Assembly: GCA_002841605.1 (NCBI GenBank)
Contig: PHAF01000132.1
Span: 1 to 5,393 of the forward strand
DNA: 5,393 bases
Reading direction: 5' to 3'
Source of the DNA: Firmicutes bacterium HGW-Firmicutes-10
GTDB taxonomy: Bacteria; Bacillota_I; Bacilli_A; Erysipelotrichales; Erysipelotrichaceae
Shown piece by piece: positions 1 to 4,771 of this stretch (the stretch's first letter is position 1; each line of letters starts with the position of its first letter). The notes below the pieces were generated by a model. It saw only the letters and a program-made list of their open reading frames with translations, did not search any database and had not been told where the DNA came from. The position numbers and the translations under genes were made by a program.

Positions 1-433
1 GCAGTTTGAAGGTGCTGATGTATTTATCGGTGTATCTGCTCCGAAAATCGTTACGATCGATATGATTAAGTCAATGAATAAAGATGCTATCGTGTTTGCG
101 ATGGCGAATCCGGAACCGGAAATTGCTTATGCTGATGCTATTGCCGGTGGAGCTAAAATTGTTGGTACCGGTCGTTCGGATTTCCCAAACCAAGTCAATA
201 ATGTCTTGGCATTTCCGGGATTGTTCCGTGGTGCCTTGGATTGCAGAGCACGCAAAATTACAGATGAGATGAAAATGGCAGCTGCAGTTGGTATCGCTTC
301 TTTGATAGAGGAGAAGGATTTGACTCCTGAATACGTCATTCCATCCCCATTTGATCCGCGAGTGGCTAAGAAAGTTGCTGAAGAAGTTAAAAAAGTAGCG
401 ATTGCTACGGGTATGGCTCGGATAACTGAATAA
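1..433 (+). CDS. Malic enzyme-family protein (NAD(P)-dependent malate or oxaloacetate decarboxylase), C-terminal part, truncated by the window edge
   Basis: The reading frame is open from base 2 and shows the last 143 codons of a small bacterial malic enzyme, ending TAA. Visible hallmarks are GADVFIGVSAP near the start, FAMANPEPEI (the conserved ANPxPEI of the NAD-binding domain) and GTGRSDFPNQVNNVLAFPG followed by LFRGALD, which is strongly diagnostic for the family. The ATG at 62 is internal, not the start. The family oxidatively decarboxylates malate to pyruvate and CO2, and many members also decarboxylate oxaloacetate. Beside a citrate lyase operon, homologues called CitM act as soluble oxaloacetate decarboxylases in lactic acid bacteria. 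That role is plausible here but inferred. The N-terminal half, with the catalytic Tyr and Lys, lies outside the window, so cofactor and substrate choice cannot be judged. A hairpin terminator follows directly, so the regulator downstream is transcribed separately. Confidence 0.93.
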   Translation, partial: QFEGADVFIGVSAPKIVTIDMIKSMNKDAIVFAMANPEPEIAYADAIAGGAKIVGTGRSDFPNQVNNVLAFPGLFRGALDCRARKITDEMKMAAAVGIASLIEEKDLTPEYVIPSPFDPRVAKKVAEEVKKVAIATGMARITE

Positions 434-439
434 TTTTGG

Positions 440-475
440 GGGGAGAGATTTAAATCTCTCCCCACTTTGTTATTT
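440..475 (+). terminator. Rho-independent terminator after the malic enzyme gene
   Basis: GGGGAGAGATTT (440-451) is followed immediately by its exact reverse complement AAATCTCTCCCC (452-463). This gives a perfect 24-bp palindrome that would fold as a 10-bp stem with a 4-nt loop. A T-rich run (ACTTTGTTATTTATTT) follows. The run is interrupted rather than a pure T-tract, but stem quality and the position 6 bases after the stop codon support termination. The opposite-strand side lacks a good T-tract, so it probably works in one direction. Confidence 0.85.
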
Positions 476-492
476 ATTTAATTTTCGACTTT

Positions 493-501
493 TGTTATAA
501 T
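493..501 (+). promoter_or_regulatory. Extended -10 promoter of the GntR regulator gene
   Basis: TGT-TATAAT (493-501) is a perfect -10 hexamer with the TGn extension. No good -35 lies at 16-18 bp; TTTATT at 473-478 is the nearest, which fits an extended -10 promoter. Transcription would start near 507-509, leaving a leader of about 20 nt with AAGGAG (515-520) 6 bp before the ATG at 527. Confidence 0.65.
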
Positions 502-505
502 CATC

Positions 506-515
506 TTATGCATAA
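506..515. promoter_or_regulatory. Perfect palindrome at the start site of the regulator gene, possible operator
   Basis: TTATGCATAA (506-515) is a perfect 10-bp palindrome between the -10 box and the ribosome binding site, overlapping the predicted transcription start and the first AA of AAGGAG's upstream flank. A repressor bound here would block initiation, so autoregulation is possible. It is short and AT-rich, so chance is a real alternative, and it does not match the palindrome in the citC control region. Confidence 0.3.
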
Positions 516-526
516 AGGAGTCTTTT

Positions 527-1168
527 ATGGAAAAAATAAAACTTATACCTGCACGAGAACAAATCGCAACGGAAATCAAACATGCTATCATATCCGGTCA
601 ATTACAACCGGGAACAGAACTGGTTCAAATGAAAATTGCTGAAATGTTAGGGGTATCGCGCATGCCTATTCGCGAGGCTTTTCATATTCTTGAAAAAGAT
701 GGCTATATCATACTTGAAAACTCCCGCAAAGCAATCGTATCCGATTTTACCATTGATAATATTATCGAACATTATGAATTGCGTGCACTTTTAGAAGGGA
801 ATGTTGCCTTTCGTGCAGCGCAAACACGACCGGATGTTACTCAACTTCAGGAAATAGTTGATCTTATCGACAAGAATCTCGGTAAGCCGGATTTTGTCCA
901 TTACAACGAAATGTTTCATAAAGAAATATGGCATTTATCACAAAGTCCAAAGCATACTGAGATCATTACAAATTTGTGGAACCGAATTCCCCATCAGTTG
1001 GTCGTTGTTACTGCTGAAGGCCAGAATGCTTCCAATATGGAGCATAAAATGATTCTGAAAGCACTTAAAGAGGCGGACGCTCCGGCAGCCGATCATCACA
1101 TGCGTCAACATATTTTACGTTCGATGTCAGATTATACTTCAAGAATAAGAAAAGGGCTTGATTTCTGA
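527..1168 (+). CDS. GntR-family transcriptional regulator, FadR/FCD subfamily (CitO-like candidate regulator of the citrate genes)
   Basis: This 213-residue protein has the usual length for an FCD-type GntR regulator. Residues 7-72 form the winged-helix DNA-binding domain: IISGQLQPGTEL, then IAEMLGVSRMPIREAFHILEKDGYI, the classic GntR helix-turn-helix and wing. Residues about 80-205 are the all-helical FCD effector domain, with ELRALLEGNVAFRAA and the metal-site pattern N127-x3-H131, H173 and H195. The first ligand is usually Asp and is Asn here. FCD domains commonly bind carboxylate effectors through this metal. The start is secured by AAGGAG 6 bp upstream. In Enterococcus the GntR/FCD protein CitO activates citrate fermentation genes in response to citrate. 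The location next to a citrate lyase operon suggests the same job here, but orthology cannot be shown without an alignment. It could instead respond to malate or act only on the transporter gene. Confidence 0.9.
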   Translation: MEKIKLIPAREQIATEIKHAIISGQLQPGTELVQMKIAEMLGVSRMPIREAFHILEKDGYIILENSRKAIVSDFTIDNIIEHYELRALLEGNVAFRAAQTRPDVTQLQEIVDLIDKNLGKPDFVHYNEMFHKEIWHLSQSPKHTEIITNLWNRIPHQLVVVTAEGQNASNMEHKMILKALKEADAPAADHHMRQHILRSMSDYTSRIRKGLDF

Positions 1169-1190
1169 GAGGAAATCAAGCTTATTTTAT
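1156..1190. terminator. Bidirectional terminator between the convergent regulator and transporter genes
   Basis: GCTTGATTTC (1156-1165) and GAAATCAAGC (1172-1181) form a perfect 10-bp stem with a 6-nt loop TGAGAG. On the plus strand it is followed by TTATTTTAT. Read on the minus strand the tail is CCCTTTTCTTATTCTT, also T-rich. The left arm covers the last codons of the regulator and its TGA stop (1166-1168) sits in the loop. The transporter stop codon lies 5 bases beyond the right arm. One hairpin therefore serves both genes. Confidence 0.8.
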
Positions 1191-2125
1191 GCAAAGATTG
1201 TTTTTACGACGGTGATCCAGAAGACCAGGGAAATCATTGAGAGCAGGGTAGTAATAATTACAATTTGTTGTGCCAGTGGCGCATCACCATCAAGCTTTAA
1301 AGCCATGGCATAAGTGGTAACAGCCGTAGGTGCTGCATAGAAAATCATGAGCGCAGTCACTTCGATCTGATTAAATCCAAGCAACACCGCTGCAGCAATA
1401 GCAATCATCGGAATGATTACAAGTTTTAACAATACAACAATCGTAAGTGATCGGGCATTTTCTCTTAATGAGTCAAACTTTAATGTGCCTCCTAATACGA
1501 TTAATGCCAGTGGAGTTCCAAGTTTACCAATGTCACCAATTGATTTTTCGATAAGCGGAGATAACGGCAATTCAAGCAGTAAGAACAGAATTCCGGCAAG
1601 TGTCGCTAAAATCAACGGATTCTTTGCAATATTGATCATGATAGACGAAATATCCGGTTTGTTGTGTCGATACATTTCTAAAGCAATGACTTGCATTGGA
1701 CTGTAAATAGGCATTGAAACCGCAAGAATCAATGCACACAATGCTGTTTCGGCGGGTGAGTAAATTGCGGCCATGATTGGAAATCCCATGATAACGAAAT
1801 TACTGCGAATGATTCCTTGAATGATCACACCTTTTTTTCGGTTATCTTTTTCGAACAGAGGGGTTATAATAATACTGAAGAAGAATAACAAAAATAGTGA
1901 AATGATGACGAATGTCATTACACGAACATTAATAACTGTATCGATATCACTTTGATAAATGCTGATAAATAAATGTGCGGGTAGAAATATCGTAAAAGCC
2001 GCATCATTGATTTGGTTTAGTGTAGATAACGAAAAAAAGTTCATTTTGCGAAGCAATTGTCCTAGCCCGATCAAAATAAACAGTGGTGTAACGATTTGAA
2101 ATGACAGTAGAAAATTTTCAAGCAT
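1187..2125 (-). CDS. AEC-family (auxin efflux carrier / MleP-like) membrane transporter, candidate citrate or malate carrier
   Basis: The 312-residue, very hydrophobic protein fits the AEC family (about 300-320 residues, 10 membrane helices in two halves of five). Likely helices lie near residues 8-26, 43-57, 66-90, 104-122, 126-150, 168-187, 203-215, 227-250, 255-275 and 284-308. Family motifs include LIGLGQLLRK (18-27), RSNFVIMGFPI (107-117), KNPLILATLAGIL (168-180), LGGTLKF (211-217) and the strongly conserved end segment AAPTAVTTYAMALKLDGDA (264-282). Known bacterial members include MleP malate permeases of lactic acid bacteria. Divergence from citC and the shared control region suggest uptake of citrate, malate or a related acid, but substrate and direction are inferred. 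The ATG at 2125 starts directly before the first helix, as usual for the family. Its Shine-Dalgarno sequence is weak (only GAAAG about 10 nt upstream), so translation may be modest or modulated. Confidence 0.9.
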   Translation of the reverse strand: MLENFLLSFQIVTPLFILIGLGQLLRKMNFFSLSTLNQINDAAFTIFLPAHLFISIYQSDIDTVINVRVMTFVIISLFLLFFFSIIITPLFEKDNRKKGVIIQGIIRSNFVIMGFPIMAAIYSPAETALCALILAVSMPIYSPMQVIALEMYRHNKPDISSIMINIAKNPLILATLAGILFLLLELPLSPLIEKSIGDIGKLGTPLALIVLGGTLKFDSLRENARSLTIVVLLKLVIIPMIAIAAAVLLGFNQIEVTALMIFYAAPTAVTTYAMALKLDGDAPLAQQIVIITTLLSMISLVFWITVVKTIFA

Positions 2126-2130
2126 GACTG

Positions 2131-2160
2131 ACCAACTTTCATCCAGTTTTTCATGTTGGT
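2131..2160 (-). promoter_or_regulatory. Hairpin in the transporter mRNA leader
   Basis: ACCAAC (2131-2136) and GTTGGT (2155-2160) are exact reverse complements separated by 18 nt. In the minus-strand transcript, predicted to start near 2175, they would close a hairpin ending 5 nt before the ATG. The weak GAAAG ribosome-binding candidate sits in the loop next to the 3' arm. Six base pairs around an 18-nt loop is weak, so this is only a possible structure. Confidence 0.25.
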
Positions 2161-2166
2161 TAACAT
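2153..2166. promoter_or_regulatory. Inverted repeat overlapping the citC -35 box, possible operator
   Basis: ATGTT-GGTT-AACAT (2153-2166) has 5-bp arms around a 4-bp centre. It completely contains the predicted citC -35 hexamer TTGGTT (2156-2161). In the other direction it lies in the transporter leader. A protein bound here would affect polymerase at the citC promoter. The arms are short and AT-rich, so support is moderate at best. Confidence 0.3.
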
Positions 2167-2183
2167 AAAATATCTGATATAAT
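2156..2183 (+). promoter_or_regulatory. Promoter of the citC-citXG-citD-citE operon
   Basis: TTGGTT (2156-2161) lies 16 bp before a perfect TATAAT (2178-2183), which also carries the TGn extension (TGA at 2175-2177). Transcription is predicted to begin near 2189-2191. That leaves a leader of about 32 nt before the citC ATG at 2222, with GAGGTG (2211-2216) as ribosome binding site. The -10 box overlaps that of the divergent transporter promoter. Confidence 0.75.
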
Positions 2184-2210
2184 TATAAATGGATACTGTA
2201 TCCAATACAA
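2182..2210 (-). promoter_or_regulatory. Divergent promoter of the AEC transporter gene
   Basis: On the minus strand, TTGTAT (2210-2205) is followed after exactly 17 bp by TATAAT (2187-2182). The -10 is perfect and the -35 keeps only the TTG core, so it may need an activator. Predicted transcription start is near 2175, giving a leader of about 50 nt before the ATG at 2125. The 15-bp palindrome at 2190-2204 fills the spacer between the two boxes. Confidence 0.6.
2190..2204. promoter_or_regulatory. Perfect 15-bp palindrome, likely operator of the divergent citrate promoters
   Basis: TGGATAC-T-GTATCCA has two perfect 7-bp arms around one central base. It covers the predicted citC transcription start (about +1 to +15) and lies wholly within the -35/-10 spacer of the transporter promoter. 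Its size and symmetry suit a dimeric winged-helix regulator such as the GntR protein encoded nearby, but the protein that binds is inferred. No second copy was found in the window. Confidence 0.6.
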
Positions 2211-2221
2211 GAGGTGAAATT

Positions 2222-3247
2222 ATGATTGAGTCATTACGCGTACTAAATCTTCAGTCTGATGAACAATTGAAGAAACTTAAAAGTTTTTTAAATGATTTCA
2301 ACTTAACTTTAGATGCCATTGATTATGCCATTGTTGCTGAGATCGGGCAGACGATCATTGGCAGTTGTTGTAAACATAGAAATATACTGAAGTGCTTTGC
2401 AATCCGTTCAGAATATCAAGGGTTGGGTTTGACACAAAAACTTTTGACCGAGGTTGCTTATAAAGCCTTTGAACAAGGTTATTATCATACTTTTATCTTT
2501 TCGAAACCATCAAATTCAGAGATTTTTCTGTCGTTGGGATACAAGGAAATTATGACTACGGATGAAGTGATTTTAATGGAAAAAGGAAATACGAGCATCA
2601 AAGATTATATAAGCGATATAGAAAGAAAATACAGTTTAGGTTCGACTATGAATGGTGCGATAGTTATGAATTGCAATCCGTTTACATTGGGTCATCAGTA
2701 TCTGATTGAAACTGCCTCAAAGCAAGTAGATCGCTTGATCATTTTTGCGGTCGAAGAAGATGCATCTACTTTTCCATTTAAAGATCGCTTTGAGTTGATG
2801 ATACAAGGGACGAAGCATTTGGATAATGTGTTGGTTCTGCCTTCGAGCTTTTATATTATTAGCCAAGCCACATTTCCGAATTATTTCCTTAGAGATAAAG
2901 AACATGCCTTTACAACGTATGCACGATTGGATCTATCGATATTTGGTTATTGGTTTTCTCAACTAAATGTCAAAATCCGTTTCGTCGGTGAGGAACCACT
3001 CGATCCGATGACGGATATGTATAATCAAACCATGATGGAAGTATTGCCAAAATATGGTATGCAGTTAAAAATCATCCCAAGAAAAGAAAATGATTCCGGT
3101 GTTATAAGTGCTTCGAAAGTGCGTGCTTTACTTAAAGAAGATCGATGGGAAGAAGTCGCGAAATTCGTTCCGAAGACAACCTATGATTACTTACTGAGGG
3201 CAGACGAAATCATCGCTAAACTGAAAAAATATGACAGTCAGCACTGA
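2222..3247 (+). CDS. citC: [Citrate (pro-3S)-lyase] ligase (acetate:SH-citrate lyase ligase)
   Basis: CitC activates citrate lyase by using ATP and acetate to acetylate the thiol of the prosthetic group on CitD (EC 6.2.1.22). The 341-residue product has the normal length and two-part layout. Residues about 1-120 form a GNAT-like domain, with the acetyl-CoA-loop pattern YQGLGLTQKLL (65-75). Residues about 140-335 form a nucleotidyltransferase-fold ligase domain, with NPFTLGHQYLIE (152-163, the HxGH-like motif), FKDRFELM (186-193), FVGEEPLDPMTDMYNQTM (254-271) and ISASKVR (295-301, the ISxSxxR motif). The ATG at 2222 is preferred because GAGGTG lies 5 bp upstream. An in-frame ATG at 2189 sits at the predicted transcription start and has no ribosome binding site. 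It is the first gene of the operon, and its 3' end overlaps citXG by 17 bp. Confidence 0.95.
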   Translation: MIESLRVLNLQSDEQLKKLKSFLNDFNLTLDAIDYAIVAEIGQTIIGSCCKHRNILKCFAIRSEYQGLGLTQKLLTEVAYKAFEQGYYHTFIFSKPSNSEIFLSLGYKEIMTTDEVILMEKGNTSIKDYISDIERKYSLGSTMNGAIVMNCNPFTLGHQYLIETASKQVDRLIIFAVEEDASTFPFKDRFELMIQGTKHLDNVLVLPSSFYIISQATFPNYFLRDKEHAFTTYARLDLSIFGYWFSQLNVKIRFVGEEPLDPMTDMYNQTMMEVLPKYGMQLKIIPRKENDSGVISASKVRALLKEDRWEEVAKFVPKTTYDYLLRADEIIAKLKKYDSQH

Positions 3248-4511
3248 TCTGCTATTTTCGCGTGAAGAAAGAGCGAAGTTTCAAGAAAAACTTATCAAAC
3301 AATGGAAACTGCCACTTATCGTAATCAAGGCAAATATGCCTGGCAAGCACAAGTATGATCCGTTCTCATTATATGCAGTGACAATCATTGCACAAGAAGT
3401 CTTGTCAATAATACCTTCAGTCCATGTGTTACGCCAACATACAGCAGAGGGGTGTATTGTATTTGTCGTTTGTCCTCAAGAGTCATTATCTTTGAAAAGA
3501 AAGATGCTAGATATAGAAGAAAACCATTCGTTAGGCAGGATCATTGATATCGATGTACTAAACGAAAAAGGTGATTTACTATCAAGAAGAGATTTTGGAT
3601 ACTCAATCCGGTCATGTTATTTGTGTGATCGTCCGGCATACCAGTGTTCCCGCAATCAAACGCATCCAGTTGAAGATATCGAAAGTCATATTCACAGTAG
3701 AATTCTCGATCATGTTCAATCATCGCTAAAATATCAAATCACTTTTGCTTTATTGGCTGAAGTCAGTGCACATCCGAAATTTGGACTAGTTACCCCGTTT
3801 GGTTCGGGTATTCATAAGGATATGAATATCGATACATTTATTGACAGTATCATGGTAATTTCTGGGGAAATTGCCAAGGCGAATGAGTTAATATTTCATG
3901 ATTGGACATCCTATTTCGACGCTTTGCGCGCAATTGGTAAAGTTGCTGAGAAAAAAATGTTTGATTCAACTAATGGTATCAATACGCACAAAGGAGCTAT
4001 TTTCACATTGTTGATGGTAATCGGTGGTTGGCAACTTAGTAGAACATTAGGGATGTTGACCGAAAAAATTCAAGAATTGGCTGTTTCGCTTATCAGGGAT
4101 TTTGAGGATATCCATCGAAAGTCTGAGTTGACTGAAGGTGAAATGCAATACTTGGCATCGGGAAACAAGGGAGTTCGTGGTCTTGCATTGTCTGGTTTTT
4201 CACCGCATCTTATGGATGCTCTAGAATTTTATCGAATGGTTGATGCCGATATCAATGAGAAAATGGTACGCACCTTGTTGTTTTTAATGTCGCGATTGGA
4301 TGATACGACCGTGATCAAGCGAATGGGTGAGGGTGGCTTGAAATGGCTGAAAGAACAATCAAAGATTATCTTAAAGAAAGATATAGATTTTTGGGTAGAT
4401 TTTGATTATCAATGTCATCAGCGCAATTGCAGTGCTGGTGGCAGTGCAGATATGTTATCCGCTGTGATCTTACTTGATTTATTGGAAAAAAAGGAGAGAG
4501 AATTCCTATGA
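3231..4511 (+). CDS. citXG: CitX-CitG fusion: apo-citrate lyase phosphoribosyl-dephospho-CoA transferase / triphosphoribosyl-dephospho-CoA synthase
   Basis: This 426-residue bifunctional enzyme makes and attaches the citrate lyase prosthetic group. Residues about 1-160 are CitX: REERAKFQEKL (11-21), ANMPGKHK (34-41), GRIIDIDVL (102-110, the GxxxDxDV nucleotidyltransferase motif) and RSCYLCDRPAYQCSRNQTH (127-145). CitX transfers the group to the acyl carrier protein CitD. Residues about 165-425 are CitG, which makes 2'-(5''-triphosphoribosyl)-3'-dephospho-CoA from ATP and dephospho-CoA: ALLAEVSAHPKFGLVTPF (173-190), GIHKDM (193-198), NGINTHKGAIF (248-258), DDTTVIKRMGEGGLKWL (357-373) and CSAGGSADML (400-409). 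Some CitG motifs differ from the usual GAHxDM and SPGGSADLL. Fused CitXG is known in Haemophilus and some lactobacilli. The ATG at 3231 lies inside the end of citC without a clear ribosome binding site, which implies coupled translation. The TGA stop overlaps the citD start (ATGA). Confidence 0.93.
   Translation: MTVSTDLLFSREERAKFQEKLIKQWKLPLIVIKANMPGKHKYDPFSLYAVTIIAQEVLSIIPSVHVLRQHTAEGCIVFVVCPQESLSLKRKMLDIEENHSLGRIIDIDVLNEKGDLLSRRDFGYSIRSCYLCDRPAYQCSRNQTHPVEDIESHIHSRILDHVQSSLKYQITFALLAEVSAHPKFGLVTPFGSGIHKDMNIDTFIDSIMVISGEIAKANELIFHDWTSYFDALRAIGKVAEKKMFDSTNGINTHKGAIFTLLMVIGGWQLSRTLGMLTEKIQELAVSLIRDFEDIHRKSELTEGEMQYLASGNKGVRGLALSGFSPHLMDALEFYRMVDADINEKMVRTLLFLMSRLDDTTVIKRMGEGGLKWLKEQSKIILKKDIDFWVDFDYQCHQRNCSAGGSADMLSAVILLDLLEKKEREFL
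4491..4507 (+). promoter_or_regulatory. Ribosome binding site of citD
   Basis: AAGGAG (4491-4496) lies 11 bp before the ATG at 4508, inside the last codons of citXG. It is the strongest ribosome binding site within the operon and fits high demand for the small carrier subunit. The spacing is slightly longer than the usual 5-9. Confidence 0.7.
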
Positions 4512-4771
4512 AAATAACAAAACCCGCTCAAGCGGGAACCATGGAGTCCAATGACATTTACGTTCAGTTATTGCCGGCTGAAGGTGAAGGTATTGAAATT
4601 CGACTCAAAAGCGTCGTCATCAAGCAATTTGGCAAACAAATCCGAAAGGTAGCCCTAGAGACTCTTCAAAACATGGGTATCACGGAATGTTTGTGTCTTT
4701 TGGATGACAAGGGAGCTCTTGATTACACCATTGCAGCTCGTATAGAAAGTGCGGTGAAACGAAGCTTATGA
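4508..4771 (+). CDS. citD: Citrate lyase acyl carrier protein (gamma subunit)
   Basis: CitD carries the 2'-(5''-phosphoribosyl)-3'-dephospho-CoA arm on which acetyl and citryl groups ride during citrate cleavage. The 87-residue product is slightly shorter than typical family members (about 95-100). It begins MKITKPAQAGTMESNDIYV, in which Ser14 aligns with the modified serine known from the Klebsiella enzyme. The C-terminal DDKGALDYTIAARIESAVKR (66-85) is the other family signature. The shorter length seems to come from a trimmed C-terminal tail and middle loop rather than loss of a motif. The gene overlaps citXG by 4 bp (ATGA) at its start and citE by 4 bp at its end, so translation is probably coupled on both sides. 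CitX, encoded just upstream, should be the enzyme that modifies it. Confidence 0.96.
   Translation: MKITKPAQAGTMESNDIYVQLLPAEGEGIEIRLKSVVIKQFGKQIRKVALETLQNMGITECLCLLDDKGALDYTIAARIESAVKRSL

Noticed and set aside
127..465. 112-codon minus-strand ORF opposite the malic enzyme gene
   Set aside because: It is a shadow of a strongly conserved coding region and its start lies across the terminator hairpin.
1413..1706. 97-codon ORF on the plus strand inside the transporter gene
   Set aside because: It is antisense to a gene with clear AEC motifs and has no ribosome binding site or family resemblance.
2071..2168. Possible small upstream ORF on the minus strand (ATG at 2168 or 2154) overlapping the start of the transporter gene out of frame
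   Set aside because: About 27-31 codons with no ribosome binding site and no recognisable peptide. It is probably chance in the leader.
2170..2180. ATATC-T-GATAT palindrome 22 bp from the centre of the 15-bp palindrome, considered as a second operator
   Set aside because: It shares only the central CTG with the 15-bp site, is almost all A/T and overlaps the -10 box, so its symmetry is not convincing.
2189..2221. Longer citC beginning at an in-frame ATG at 2189, adding 11 residues
   Set aside because: The ATG coincides with the predicted transcription start, lies on the palindrome and has no ribosome binding site. The ATG at 2222 has GAGGTG at good spacing.
2126..2221. Catabolite-response (cre) site in the control region
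   Set aside because: No match to the cre consensus, which needs a central CG; the region contains no suitable one.
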